In this document: positions 27,477 to 36,973 of the stretch, in pieces
Position numbering within the stretch: the first letter of the stretch is position 1
Layout of the letters: each line of letters opens with the position of its first letter
Assembly: GCA_023230585.1 (NCBI GenBank)
Contig: JALNXB010000006.1
Location: 1-64,000 of the forward strand
Direction: 5' to 3'
Length of the DNA stretch: 64,000 bases
Origin: a bacterium
GTDB taxonomy: Bacteria; Ratteibacteria; UBA8468; B48-G9; JAFGKM01
Program-made: the position numbers and the translations under genes
Notes under the pieces: generated by a model
What the model saw: only the letters and a program-made list of their open reading frames with translations
Told to the model about the DNA's origin: nothing
Database searches by the model: none

Positions 27477-28199
27477 ATGAAAAGAAAAAAGCAAGGATTT
27501 ACTCTTATAGAATTGTTGGTAGTTATCGCTATAATAGCTATACTTGCGGCTATGTTACTACCAGCATTAAGTAAAGCAAGAGCAAGAGCAAAAAGTGCTG
27601 TATGTATGAGTAATATGAAACAACTTGGGCTTGGGTTTCATATGTATACACAGGACTGGAATGGGTGGTTTTGGAGGGCGGGCTGGAAAACAAGCGCCTT
27701 TGTTCCACGTTATTATAGTACAGATATAATGGTGTGCCCAGGTTTTCCGCCTTACGAATACGACCCTGCTTTGCCCCATGCTACCTACGGGTTTAGAGTT
27801 CCAACTCCTTACTGGTTACGTGCAAGAGGGCAAAATATTTTGGACTGGTGGAAACCAGATAGAATAAAAATGCCAAACACTTTCCCTATATTATCAGATA
27901 CTGTCCTTAGTCCAGAAATTGCTACTATATATACTGCTGGTAAGCCTTATGTAGGTATGCAGTACGCAATAGATGGGCAGTGGCACGGCAAAAGAGATGT
28001 CTCCAGTCGTGGCGGACTTTCTCATTTTAGGCATAACAAGATGTGTAATGTGCTCTTTTGGGACGGTCATGTAGAGTCTCTTAATATTGATGGGCTACAT
28101 AATGCTTTCCTTAAAGCAGGGAATACAGGCGAGGTTCCTGGAGATGTTTGGTGGGTTGTAAAGGACGATTTTTCTCTTAAACAACTAACAGTAAAATAG
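27477..28199 (+). CDS. type II/IV pseudopilin-like protein with H-X9-DG motif
   Basis: The protein has 240 residues from ATG 27477 (ribosome site AGAGG at 27464); a GTG three codons earlier overlaps that site. [20 protein letters not shown] is the prepilin-peptidase signal and hydrophobic helix, with cleavage after Gly and Phe as the new N-terminus. The H-X9-DG motif is present near residue 200 ([15 protein letters not shown]). Such proteins are abundant in PVC-group genomes and are thought to build pseudopili or surface structures. It lies 32 bases after the broken paralogue and before the large beta-helix protein. Confidence 0.9.
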   Translation: MKRKKQGFTLIELLVVIAIIAILAAMLLPALSKARARAKSAVCMSNMKQLGLGFHMYTQDWNGWFWRAGWKTSAFVPRYYSTDIMVCPGFPPYEYDPALPHATYGFRVPTPYWLRARGQNILDWWKPDRIKMPNTFPILSDTVLSPEIATIYTAGKPYVGMQYAIDGQWHGKRDVSSRGGLSHFRHNKMCNVLFWDGHVESLNIDGLHNAFLKAGNTGEVPGDVWWVVKDDFSLKQLTVK

Positions 28200-28252
28200 A
28201 AATATTTTTTAGTATAGATAACAAAACACGCCTGCGACTATTGGGAGGTGCT

Positions 28253-31200
28253 ATGAGGCAGTTAAAACTGCTTATTATATTTTTGTTTTTAATTTCAACA
28301 TACATTCTTAACGCTCAATCGCAGACAAAAACAGTAGATGTTTCTTCTTTGGTTGAATCTATATTAAAAAAAGCAGACGTTCATCTCAAGTCTCGTGACT
28401 ACAACTCAGCCAGAAAAGAGTACCTTAAAATTAAAGAATATAAAGATTTGGACTATGTTACCCAACTTTCTTTATTTAACATAGCAGAAACTTACCGGTT
28501 AGAAAAGAAGTATTCTCTTGCACACCAGACCTATAACGAAATCCTACAAACACCTAACCTATCTCTAAACTACCGAATATATTCTCTTTTTATACAAGCA
28601 AATCTTTATATTGAAGAGAATAATTATACCTCAGCACGTAAAATATACTCAGATATTATTAAAACAAAAGGTGTTTCACAAAACCAGATATTTAAAGCAG
28701 AGATGTATATAGGAGATACCTACCGATTTGAAAGAAAATACCTACAATCTCGCCGTATATACGAAAGGTTGTTACAACAAGAAGATAACAACTCTTACCC
28801 AAATGAGAACAATAGGCTAAATCTTGTTGACCGGTTGGAGAATATAGAAGGGCTAAAAGATAGAGAAAGAGAAAAGAGTATTAGAGAAAAACGGATAGAA
28901 CGTGTCAATAGCCCAGAGTATTACATATATGTTTCCCAAAAAGGTAGAGATACAAATAAAGGTACAAAAACCTCTCCATTCCAGACTATCAAAAGAGCCC
29001 AAGAAGAGATAAAATCTATTAAAAAGACCACAGGTATCCCTCAAGGCGGTATTGGAGTATATTTACGTGGAGGTAAATATTTTATAACAGAAGGGTTAAA
29101 GTTTAATCAAGAAGATTCAGGTAAAGAAGGGGCACCTGTAGTATATAGAAGTTATCCAGGTGAAGAGGTACGAATAATTGGCGGTAGACAGGTTACCAAT
29201 TTTAAACCTCTTAAGGACCCTAAAATAATACAACAACTTCCAAATGAATCTAAAAATAGAGTATGGGTATCAGACCTTAAAGAGTTAGGTATAAACGATT
29301 ATGGGAACCTTTTGAATAGAGGGTTTGAGTATGATTATGATAGAGCAGGTGCTATGGAACTCTTTTTTAATACCAAACCTATGCAGATATCTCGTTGGCC
29401 TGACGAAGGTTTTGCACGTGTGGAAGATGTGGTATTAGATAAAAATAATAGTAGTTTAGAGAAAGAAGTGTTTTATAAAGCAAGATTCAAATATTCTGGT
29501 GATAGACCTAAAAGATGGTCAGATGAGAGTAATGTATGGATTGCAGGGTATTTTCTTCATCCTTGGAATAAGGTTCATACTCAGGTAATAGAAATAGATA
29601 ACAATACACAAACGGTTTTTATGGCTCCAGATATAAGGCACGCAAAAAGTTATGGAGCTTATGATATGCCTGTAATAAAAGGTGCGCCATACTTCTTTTA
29701 CAACCTATTATCTGAAATTTCTATGCTAGGCGAGTTTTATGTAGATAGAGAGAAAGGGAAACTCTACTTCTATCCACCTGATGAAATAAAGGGGAGCGAG
29801 ATAATAGTCTCTACCCTTGAAGAACCTATAATTGAGTTAAAAGAGACAGAACATACTATCGTTTATGGTTTAACTTTAGAATCTGTCTGTAAAAGTGGTA
29901 TATTGGTAGATGGTGGTAATGATAATCTTGTTGCTGGTTGTAAGATAAGAAATACTGGGCAGTACGGTGTTGTTTTGAGAGATGGATGGCGAAATATAGT
30001 GGTTGGTTGCGATATATATGATACTGGTGAGGGCGGGGTACATATAACCGGTGGTAACAGAAACAAACTTATACCGGCAGGTCATATTGTTGAGAATAAC
30101 CATATCCACCATTTTAACCGGTTCGATGGTGGGTATAGGCCAGCTGTTAGGTTAAGCGGTATAGGTAACAGGATTTCACATAACCTTATATCAGACTGTC
30201 CTCACAACAGTATGGTGGTAGAAAACAATAATCATATCGTAGAATATAATGAGATATACGATGTGGTTCATGAAGCAAGAGATGCTGGTTCAATATACCT
30301 GTATTCTATCCCGAAATATTTAATGAATAGAGGTAATCTGTTTAGGTATAATTTTATACATAACATTACAGAACATTCCTCACCCCATAAAACACATCAG
30401 GTAACGGGTCTATATATAGATGCTATGAACGGTGGAATAACAATGGAAGGTAACGTTTTTTATCGTTGTACAGAAAGAGCAGTCTTCACTCACGGACCTG
30501 ATACACGGATAGAGAACAATATCTTTACCGACTGTAACATAGGTATAGCCCAATCTAATAGGACCTATCTTCTTAGGCAAGATAAAAGTGTAAAACGGTG
30601 GGCAGGTCTTTTAAATGCAGTTTCTTACCGTCAACCGCCGTGGAGTACAAGGTACCCTCAGATAAGAGATTCTTTGAAACATACACCTTACGGTGAACCA
30701 AAAAACGTTCTTATTCAACATAACATCTTCTCTAATGTGTCTGATATGATTAGAATTAATGGTGAATTTGACCATAATAAAAATAGTGTTAGCAATAATT
30801 TGGAAACTAATGAACTCTTCTTTAAAGATAAAGAGAACCTTAATTTTGCTGTAAGAGTTGGCTCGCCTGTTTATGGAAAAACAGAACATAGTCCTGTTCC
30901 TTTTGAAGATATAGGTTTGTATGAAGACGAGTTGAGGGCAACCTGGCCAGTAAAAAAATCTCCATCAGGAAAACATTATAACCCAAATTGGAAACCGCCT
31001 GTTGAAGATGTGTCCGCAAAATTTCCACCGTTGCAACGAATTAGCAGAGAGAAGGAATATGTAGTAGCAAAAAAGGTGAACCCTATAAAAATTGACGGTA
31101 TACTAAATAAAGAAGAGTGGTTTGGGTTAGAAAAAGGTCGCTCAATAATATCTCAAGAAGAACATATAAAAGGAATAAAGAGAGAAACAGCTGGTAGTTA

Positions 31201-31678
31201 TGTATGGATAGCTTATGATGAAAAACATTTGTACCTTGGTATAGAATGTCTACCTGACCCGTGGAGGGAAGGATTACCAAAAGAAACTTCTTATGTGCCT
31301 CACGAGTTTACCATAGAAGGTACAATAGGTCAAAATACTTGGTGGTGGCAGGAAGGTATACCGACAGGTCCTTTGTTTGTGTTTAGTGGTAGACCTGATG
31401 GTAGGTTTGTTGCACACAATCTTTTTAATATACCAGCCGATGTAATAAACAAACTTCAAGAAAATATAGAGTATAAATCGGTAGTTATTGATAAAGATAC
31501 CAACCATTGGACAGCAGAATGGAAGATACCTCTTGATTTATTAAATATAAATCCTCAGAACAACAAAAGAGTGAAATTTAATATAGGAAGTTGCCGAAAA
31601 GACGGATGGTATGTCTGGGTGGCGACAGGCGGTTACCTCTGGCGGGTCGACAATGCTGGAGTTCTCGAATTTAAGTAG
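28253..31678 (+). CDS. large exported protein: TPR region, right-handed beta-helix, CBM9-like C-terminus
   Basis: The protein has 1141 residues from the ATG at 28253 with a GGGAGG site; an upstream in-frame TTG covers that site. A signal peptide ends near residue 23 (ILNAQSQ). Residues ~30-200 are TPR-like helices, and a charged linker follows. From ~220 (YYIYVSQKGRDTNKGTKTSPFQTIKRAQEEI) to ~860 a pectate-lyase-type parallel beta-helix runs through many NxIxN rungs. The last ~180 residues (KIDGILNKEEWFGLE) look like a CBM9-type carbohydrate-binding domain. It probably binds or cleaves a polysaccharide outside the cytoplasm. It shares direction with the prepilins. Confidence 0.8.
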   Translation: MRQLKLLIIFLFLISTYILNAQSQTKTVDVSSLVESILKKADVHLKSRDYNSARKEYLKIKEYKDLDYVTQLSLFNIAETYRLEKKYSLAHQTYNEILQTPNLSLNYRIYSLFIQANLYIEENNYTSARKIYSDIIKTKGVSQNQIFKAEMYIGDTYRFERKYLQSRRIYERLLQQEDNNSYPNENNRLNLVDRLENIEGLKDREREKSIREKRIERVNSPEYYIYVSQKGRDTNKGTKTSPFQTIKRAQEEIKSIKKTTGIPQGGIGVYLRGGKYFITEGLKFNQEDSGKEGAPVVYRSYPGEEVRIIGGRQVTNFKPLKDPKIIQQLPNESKNRVWVSDLKELGINDYGNLLNRGFEYDYDRAGAMELFFNTKPMQISRWPDEGFARVEDVVLDKNNSSLEKEVFYKARFKYSGDRPKRWSDESNVWIAGYFLHPWNKVHTQVIEIDNNTQTVFMAPDIRHAKSYGAYDMPVIKGAPYFFYNLLSEISMLGEFYVDREKGKLYFYPPDEIKGSEIIVSTLEEPIIELKETEHTIVYGLTLESVCKSGILVDGGNDNLVAGCKIRNTGQYGVVLRDGWRNIVVGCDIYDTGEGGVHITGGNRNKLIPAGHIVENNHIHHFNRFDGGYRPAVRLSGIGNRISHNLISDCPHNSMVVENNNHIVEYNEIYDVVHEARDAGSIYLYSIPKYLMNRGNLFRYNFIHNITEHSSPHKTHQVTGLYIDAMNGGITMEGNVFYRCTERAVFTHGPDTRIENNIFTDCNIGIAQSNRTYLLRQDKSVKRWAGLLNAVSYRQPPWSTRYPQIRDSLKHTPYGEPKNVLIQHNIFSNVSDMIRINGEFDHNKNSVSNNLETNELFFKDKENLNFAVRVGSPVYGKTEHSPVPFEDIGLYEDELRATWPVKKSPSGKHYNPNWKPPVEDVSAKFPPLQRISREKEYVVAKKVNPIKIDGILNKEEWFGLEKGRSIISQEEHIKGIKRETAGSYVWIAYDEKHLYLGIECLPDPWREGLPKETSYVPHEFTIEGTIGQNTWWWQEGIPTGPLFVFSGRPDGRFVAHNLFNIPADVINKLQENIEYKSVVIDKDTNHWTAEWKIPLDLLNINPQNNKRVKFNIGSCRKDGWYVWVATGGYLWRVDNAGVLEFK

Positions 31679-31902
31679 TTCCTACCTTTCTTTGCCTTCT
31701 CCCCTTGGGGAATTATAGGTATAGCAAATTCTCAGGGGTTTGCAGAGAAGTTAATGGGATGAGGTTTATCCGCCGAAGCTTGTATTGTAGCGTCGGTGGA
31801 GGGGTAGTTGGCAGGCTAAAAAAAATGAATAGCAGAGCGATAAAATAGGAAACGCCCCTTGTATGTCATTCCGGACTTGATCCGGAATCTCCTTTTTTAC
31901 TC
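31679..31902. repeat. repeat island 2, left part: mixed palindromic fragments
   Basis: This stretch contains a GCCTTCTCCCCTTGGGGAA hairpin, the GGGTTTGCAGAGAAGTTAAT segment shared with 24938, a fragment of family A (GCCGAAGCTTGTATTGTAGC) and the ATTCCGGACTTGATCCGGAA palindrome shared with 5311. There is no coding gene. Confidence 0.7.
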
Positions 31903-32049
31903 CCCCCCCATTCCGTCTTTTGTAGTTTATCTTGCGAGCCTTACCCGCCGAAGCCATACGCTAAAATACAAGCTTCGGCAGGTATACCTTGGCGTAGGAG
32001 GGGCCTCTTAGCGTGGCAATCTCGCCGAAGGCGGAAAAGGAAATGGGGG
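31903..32049. repeat. repeat family A, copy 2 (inverted)
   Basis: This is the reverse-complement counterpart of 13591-13736, from CCCCCCCATTCCGTC to GGAAATGGGGG. It keeps the internal AATACAAGCTTCGGCAGGTA core and the CTCGCCGAAGGCGGA end. Confidence 0.8.
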
Positions 32050-32126
32050 TAAACAATAGTAGGGATAAAAACGAGGATTGCCGCAGTCACACAAAGCGTT
32101 CCTTCGCAACGATAAAAAGCGTCGGT
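32050..32126. repeat. repeat family C fragment
   Basis: TTGCCGCAGTCACA followed by AAGCGTT(C/T)C recurs at 61680-61712. It joins families A and B in this island. Confidence 0.6.
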
Positions 32127-32338
32127 TAGCACCTCGTAATTCGTTCCTAAACACATACTTTTTAAACGAAATAAAAGACAAAAAATAATAAGGATAAAGA
32201 CGAGGGTTGCCACGTTGCAATCCCTCAAAAAGTATTCGGGCTAAAACGCTCCTCGCAATGCCATAAAACGGCAGATAAAGGCATAAAAGAGAAGCGTATG
32301 TGGTGTCACTCACTCTGGTACTACAGCGCATACACCTT
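32127..32338. repeat. repeat family B, copy 3 (inverted, partial)
   Basis: The reverse complement of this stretch matches the left two-thirds of 56345-56740: the GGTGTATGCGC...GACACC motif, ATTGCGAGGAGCG, CGTGGCAACCCTCGT, and AAAAAGTATGTGTTTAG plus CGAATTACGAGGTGC. The right-hand part of the element is missing. Confidence 0.75.
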
Positions 32339-32427
32339 AGGAATCTGTTACAAACGAAATGTCTGAACATACCACAAGGTTAAGGATTTTATATCTTTCT
32401 TATTAGAGTTCTGTTTTGTGGAGGAAG

Positions 32428-32500
32428 TACGCCTGGCGCGACTCGAACGCGCAACCCTCTGCTTAGAAGGCAGATGCTCTATCCTTTGAGCTACAGGCGC
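32428..32500 (-). tRNA. tRNA-Arg (anticodon TCT)
   Basis: The acceptor stem GCGCCTG pairs with CAGGCGT (G1-U72 wobble), with discriminator A. The D arm is GCTC/GAGC. The anticodon stem TCTGC/GCAGA closes the loop CTTCTAA with anticodon TCT. The T arm is GCGCGTTCGAGTCGCGC. It is 73 bases without encoded CCA. It reads AGA/AGG and lies just beyond the argF stop. Confidence 0.95.
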
Positions 32501-32512
32501 ATTGTGTTAATA

Positions 32513-33415
32513 CTAAGAATATAAAAAATGTAGTAAAGCTTTCTGGCAGTGTAACCTATTTTCTGCCTGGTCAAGCACAATTGAATTTGTGCTATCTATT
32601 ACCTCATTAGTAACTTCTACTCCTCTGTGTGCTGGTAGGCAGTGCATAAACATAAAATCGTCTTTTGCTTTTGAGAGAAGGGTAGAATTAACTTGATATT
32701 TCTTGAAAATTTCTTCTCTTTTTTTTGTTTCTGCTTCTACTCCCATACTTGTCCAAGTATCAGTATATATTATATCAGCTTCAGGGACAAATTTTTCTGG
32801 AGAAGAACTTATTTCTAAAAACTTGTTATTTTTAACTTGTTTTATAATTTCTTCAGAAGGATAATGACCTTTTGGAGCAGATACCTTTAGGTTAAACTCA
32901 AGTATATCCGCTGCAAGAATAAGAGAATTACATATATTGTTCCCATCACCTATATAGGTAACATTAGTGCCTTCAATATACCCTTTTTTCTCGTATATAG
33001 TGAAACAATCGCTCAATATTTGGCAGGGATGTAGAAGGTCTGTAAGAGCATTTACAACCGGGAATGAAAAAAAGTTTGCAAATTCCTCAATATCTGTATG
33101 TTTATACGTCCTTATTACCATCCCTTGAAGATACCTTGATGTTACCTGCGCTGTATCTTTTATTGTTTCTCCTCTTGAAATCTGGGTAGTTTCTCCGGGC
33201 ATATATATTGGATTTCCGCCAAGTTCATATATAGCAATCTCAAAAGATAGTCTTGTTCTCGTTGAAGGTTTGCTAAATAATAAGCCGATATTTTTGTTTT
33301 TAAGTAGAGAAGAGACACCATTTTGTCTTTCTTTTTTATAATGCTTAGTAAGATTGAAAATCTTATATATTTCTTCTTTAGTTAAATCACTTATTCTCAA
33401 AAAATCTCTTTCCAT
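32513..33415 (-). CDS. argF: ornithine carbamoyltransferase
   Basis: This enzyme converts ornithine and carbamoyl phosphate to citrulline in arginine synthesis. The carbamoyl-phosphate motif SKPSTRTR is near residue 50. HPCQILSD binds the substrates near residue 132, and HCLPAHRG carries the catalytic Cys near residue 260. I start it at the ATG at 33413-33415, four bases after the argD stop, giving 300 residues. A start 12 codons further upstream would overlap argD. It is the last gene of argB-argD-argF. Confidence 0.95.
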   Translation of the reverse strand: MERDFLRISDLTKEEIYKIFNLTKHYKKERQNGVSSLLKNKNIGLLFSKPSTRTRLSFEIAIYELGGNPIYMPGETTQISRGETIKDTAQVTSRYLQGMVIRTYKHTDIEEFANFFSFPVVNALTDLLHPCQILSDCFTIYEKKGYIEGTNVTYIGDGNNICNSLILAADILEFNLKVSAPKGHYPSEEIIKQVKNNKFLEISSSPEKFVPEADIIYTDTWTSMGVEAETKKREEIFKKYQVNSTLLSKAKDDFMFMHCLPAHRGVEVTNEVIDSTNSIVLDQAENRLHCQKALLHFLYS

Positions 33416-33419
33416 TTTT

Positions 33420-34640
33420 TTACTCGTGGCCCGTTGATACTTTATTATCAAACAAACTTTTTTCGTATATAGATAAACTATCTTTGATTATCTCGATTGC
33501 TGTTTCTATCTCCTGTTTATTCGTTGTAATTGCAGGCATTATTCTTAAAACATTTTCGTGGGTACAGTTGATAAGCAACCCTTTTTGTGTGCATATATCA
33601 ACAATGCTGGCTCCTTGTCCATTTAGTTCAATTGCAAGCATAAGTCCTAACCCTTTAACATTTTTAATAAATTTGTAGTCTTTTTTTAAAGACTCAAGTT
33701 TTTTATAAAGGTATTTACCCATAACATTTACATTATTAAGTAGTTTTTCCTGCTCTATTGCATCTATTACTGCCAAACAACTTCTACACGCTAAAGGGCT
33801 ACCTCCAAATGTTGAAGCATGAGTGCCTGGAACCATCATATCGGCGACCTCTTTTTTTGCAATCATTGCGCCAACAGGGAACCCTCCCCCTAATGTTTTA
33901 GCAAGAGTTATGATGTCAGGTGTAATATCAAAGTTCTGATACCCAAAAAACTTGCCTGTTCTTCCAAACCCTGTTTGAACTTCGTCAAATATAAGAAGGA
34001 TATCTTTTTCTTTACATAATAAAGATACTTTAGTTAAATATTCTTTATCAGATACATTGATTCCGCCTTCTCCTTGTATAGGTTCTATTATTATCCCTGC
34101 TGTTCTGTTATCAACCGTTTTTTCAAGAGTTTCAAAATCGTTAAAAGGTACATAAGAAAACCCTGCAGGTAGAGGTTCAAAGGGTTTGCTATATTTAGGT
34201 TGACCTGTCATTGTTACTGTTGCAAGAGTTCTTCCATGGAAAGAGTTTTCCATAGATATTATTTTATATCTACCTGTTCTTCCTCCGTGCAGGCGAGTCA
34301 ACTTAATAGCAGCCTCATTTGCTTCTGCACCGCTATTACAAAAAAATACTTTTCCATCAAAAGATACTTCTACAAGTTTTTTTGCAAGCAACCCTTGATA
34401 TGGATGAAAATGGTTGTTCGCTATATGTATAAGAGTTTCAGCTTGTTCTTTTATAGCATCAACAACATAAGGATGGCAATGCCCAATACCTGAAACAGCC
34501 CACCCTGGAAAAAAATCAAGGTATTTTTTACCTTTATCATCCCATAGATAACTGCCACTACCTTTAACAAAAACTAAACCGCTTCTTGTGTAAGAACCGA
34601 TTACATAATTTTTATAATTATCAATTATATTTTCTTTCAT
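33420..34640 (-). CDS. argD: acetylornithine aminotransferase
   Basis: This 406-residue class III PLP aminotransferase transfers an amino group to N-acetylglutamate semialdehyde. Visible motifs are the phosphate-binding NSGAEANEAAIKL near residue 105, FDEVQTGFGRTGK with the PLP-ring Asp near 220, and the Schiff-base Lys in TLAKTLGGGFPVGA near 250. The arginine operon context supports ArgD over related ornithine or GABA enzymes. It lies 17 bases after argB. Confidence 0.93.
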   Translation of the reverse strand: MKENIIDNYKNYVIGSYTRSGLVFVKGSGSYLWDDKGKKYLDFFPGWAVSGIGHCHPYVVDAIKEQAETLIHIANNHFHPYQGLLAKKLVEVSFDGKVFFCNSGAEANEAAIKLTRLHGGRTGRYKIISMENSFHGRTLATVTMTGQPKYSKPFEPLPAGFSYVPFNDFETLEKTVDNRTAGIIIEPIQGEGGINVSDKEYLTKVSLLCKEKDILLIFDEVQTGFGRTGKFFGYQNFDITPDIITLAKTLGGGFPVGAMIAKKEVADMMVPGTHASTFGGSPLACRSCLAVIDAIEQEKLLNNVNVMGKYLYKKLESLKKDYKFIKNVKGLGLMLAIELNGQGASIVDICTQKGLLINCTHENVLRIMPAITTNKQEIETAIEIIKDSLSIYEKSLFDNKVSTGHE

Positions 34641-34657
34641 TTTAAAATACCAACTGG

Positions 34658-35530
34658 TTAGTCCATAATTTCTGTTCCAATGCCGTGTTCTGTAAAAACT
34701 TCCAGAATGACAGAGTGTTGCACATTTCCACTTACTATATGTACTTTCTTTACGCCTTTTTTTATTGCGGCTATACCTGATGAAACTTTTGGTATCATTC
34801 CATCTTTTATTACATTGCTTGAAATCAAATCTTCAACCTCAGAATGTTTCAATGCAGATATGAGAGTCTGTGGGTTTTCAGGATTACGCATAACACCCAG
34901 AACATCAGTAATATAAATGAGTTTTTCAGCTTGAAGTTCTTCCGCAAGACTTGAAGCAACAGAATCACCATTTATGTTATATAAAAGACCTTCTTCCGAA
35001 GATACCACAGGTGAAACAACCAATATTTTTTCTTTTGAAAGCCTTGTTCTTATATAGTCAGGGTTAACAGACGCAACCTGTCCAACTGACCCTAAATTAA
35101 TGATTTTTTCACCTTGCTGATAATGTATTTTTCTTGCTACCATAAATTTTTCTTCAGGTGTGAGAGCACTTGCTTGAACATTAAGAGTTTCTACAAGATA
35201 TTTAACTATATCATCCCGTATTCCAAAGAGAACATCTTTTACTATAAGTAAAGTCTCTTCGTCTGTTACTCGTAACCCTTCAATAAATTCAGGTTTTTTA
35301 CCTCTCTTCTCTATCTCTTCGTTTATAAATGGTCCACCACCACAAACAAGTACCGTTTTTATTCCAACAACTTCAAGGAAAGCAATATCTTTAAGTATAT
35401 TCTCTTTTATCTGAGGTAACTTGAATATGCTTCCTCCGAATTTTATAACAAAAACCTTATCTCTATATGCTTTTATGTACGGATAAGCCTCTGTTAAAAC
35501 CTCTGCTTTTTTTATAGCCTCTTCGTCCAC
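34658..35530 (-). CDS. argB: acetylglutamate kinase
   Basis: The 290-residue kinase phosphorylates N-acetylglutamate. The N-terminal FVIKFGGSIF and VLVCGGGPFINEEIEKRG motifs, the central NINGDSVAS block and the YITDVLGV segment are typical. It starts with GTG after an AAAGGAGT ribosome site. An N-terminal helix of ~20 residues is present, as in arginine-sensitive hexameric forms, so feedback inhibition by arginine is likely (inference from the family). argC and argJ are not in the window. Confidence 0.94.
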   Translation of the reverse strand: MDEEAIKKAEVLTEAYPYIKAYRDKVFVIKFGGSIFKLPQIKENILKDIAFLEVVGIKTVLVCGGGPFINEEIEKRGKKPEFIEGLRVTDEETLLIVKDVLFGIRDDIVKYLVETLNVQASALTPEEKFMVARKIHYQQGEKIINLGSVGQVASVNPDYIRTRLSKEKILVVSPVVSSEEGLLYNINGDSVASSLAEELQAEKLIYITDVLGVMRNPENPQTLISALKHSEVEDLISSNVIKDGMIPKVSSGIAAIKKGVKKVHIVSGNVQHSVILEVFTEHGIGTEIMD

Positions 35531-35613
35531 TTTTCCACTCCTTTATGCTACATTTTTCAAATAAAAATACTATTATGTTTCTTCAAAAAAAAAAGAACCT
35601 AAAACAAGTTATT

Positions 35614-35622
35614 ATTATACCA
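35614..35622 (-). promoter_or_regulatory. extended -10 promoter of the argBDF operon
   Basis: Read on the minus strand, TGGTATAAT is a perfect extended -10 element about 85 bases before argB. No strong -35 box is seen. A long T-run follows it in the leader. Confidence 0.55.
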
Positions 35623-35655
35623 GTTTTTTGTAATAAGTTAAATATTTCTTTAAGT

Positions 35656-36543
35656 TTAAATTGATTTACCTGAAAGTAGTGTATAAATCTGTTTGTACTT
35701 CTCTATAGTTTTAGAGATAACTTCCTGAGGAAGAACAGGGGGGGGAGAGTTTTTATCCCAGCCAGTAGTTAAAAGATAATCTCTTATATATTGTTTATCT
35801 AAACTGTTTTTAAAAAGCCCCTTTTTATAATTTTCTACTTCCCAGAATCTTGAAGAATCTGGGGTAAGCAGTTCGTCTATGATAATGAGTCGGTTCTTAT
35901 ATATTCCAAATTCAAATTTAGTATCGGCTATTATAATACCTTTATTTAATGCGTATTCGTATGCTCTGTTGTAAAGTTGGATAGATTTTTCCTTAAGAAG
36001 AGTTGTGAACTCTTTACCAATTATAGTTTCAGTTTCTTCTAAACTTATGCTTCTATCGTGTTTCCCTTCTTCTTCCTTTGTGGTTGGTGTAAATATTGGT
36101 TCTGTTAGTTTATCTCCTTCTTTAAGTCCTTCAGGTAATGTAACTCCACACACTTTACCAGATTCAAGATATTCTTTCCATCCACTTCCAACAATATATC
36201 CCCTAACAATAGCTTCAATGGGTAACCTGTTTGCTTTTTTTACAATGATAGCCCTATCTCTTAGGAAAGATTGTTTTTTTATTGAATCTGGGAATGTATT
36301 AAAATCAGATTTTACAATATGGTTAGGTAATATATCAGCAAGAAGGTCAAACCAGAATAGAGACATCTGTGTTAAAACTACTCCTTTGTCAGGTATGGGG
36401 GTGGGAAGAATATAATCAAACGCTGATATTCTATCAGTTGCAACCATTAAAATGGTATCATTATCCACCTCAAAAAGTTCTCTTACCTTGCCAGAGTGTA
36501 TTTTTTTTAATGGGATACAAATATCAGACATTGTTTTCGACAT
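35656..36543 (-). CDS. purC: SAICAR synthase (phosphoribosylaminoimidazole-succinocarboxamide synthase)
   Basis: PurC joins aspartate to CAIR in purine synthesis. The 295-residue protein has the glycine-poor ATP loop HSGKVRELFEV, ATDRISAFDYILPTPIPDKG, the substrate motif EAIVRGYIVGSGWKEY and IADTKFEFG. It is of the longer (yeast/PVC-like) type. The start lies one base from the queD stop, indicating cotranscription with queD. No other purine gene is nearby. Confidence 0.95.
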   Translation of the reverse strand: MSKTMSDICIPLKKIHSGKVRELFEVDNDTILMVATDRISAFDYILPTPIPDKGVVLTQMSLFWFDLLADILPNHIVKSDFNTFPDSIKKQSFLRDRAIIVKKANRLPIEAIVRGYIVGSGWKEYLESGKVCGVTLPEGLKEGDKLTEPIFTPTTKEEEGKHDRSISLEETETIIGKEFTTLLKEKSIQLYNRAYEYALNKGIIIADTKFEFGIYKNRLIIIDELLTPDSSRFWEVENYKKGLFKNSLDKQYIRDYLLTTGWDKNSPPPVLPQEVISKTIEKYKQIYTLLSGKSI

Positions 36544-36544
36544 C

Positions 36545-36934
36545 TTATTCTTTCTCTCCTATTGTGTCTTGGGAATATTGAGCAAACTGTTTATCGCTCT
36601 CCCAGACTTTAACATATTTAACTCTTACCGGATATTCCTTTAAAGCAACTTTAATCTTTTGGTATATATAAAAAGAGATATTTTCTGACGTAGGGTTCTT
36701 CTTTTTAAAAAACTCTATCCCATTAAGATTTTTATGGTCTAATACTTTTAATATTTCATTAAGTTCTTTTTTTAATATAGTAAAATCTACTAAAATACCC
36801 GTTTTATCAAGTGTTTCTCCTTCCACCGCTACTGCTACTTTCCAATTATGTCCGTGTAAATTTTCACATTTACCTTTATACTGTCGCAACCTATGAGCAG
36901 CTGCAAACATATCCTCAACAACTACTTGATACAT
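36545..36934 (-). CDS. queD: 6-carboxy-5,6,7,8-tetrahydropterin synthase
   Basis: QueD makes carboxy-tetrahydropterin in queuosine/7-deazaguanine synthesis. The 129-residue protein has zinc ligands His14 (FAAAHRL) and His27/His29 (LHGHNW), catalytic Cys23 in KGKCENLHGH, and a C-terminal VKVWES segment. A PTPS-like side role in folate synthesis is possible. queC and queE are absent here. It is followed by purC after one base. Confidence 0.92.
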   Translation of the reverse strand: MYQVVVEDMFAAAHRLRQYKGKCENLHGHNWKVAVAVEGETLDKTGILVDFTILKKELNEILKVLDHKNLNGIEFFKKKNPTSENISFYIYQKIKVALKEYPVRVKYVKVWESDKQFAQYSQDTIGEKE

Positions 36935-36973
36935 ATTAAATCTCCTGTGGTAAATTATAGTAAATAAAATAAA

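Noticed and set aside
32008..32370. 120-codon minus-strand open frame inside repeat island 2
   Set aside because: It covers families A, B and C in sequence; the equivalent frames in other copies do not agree.
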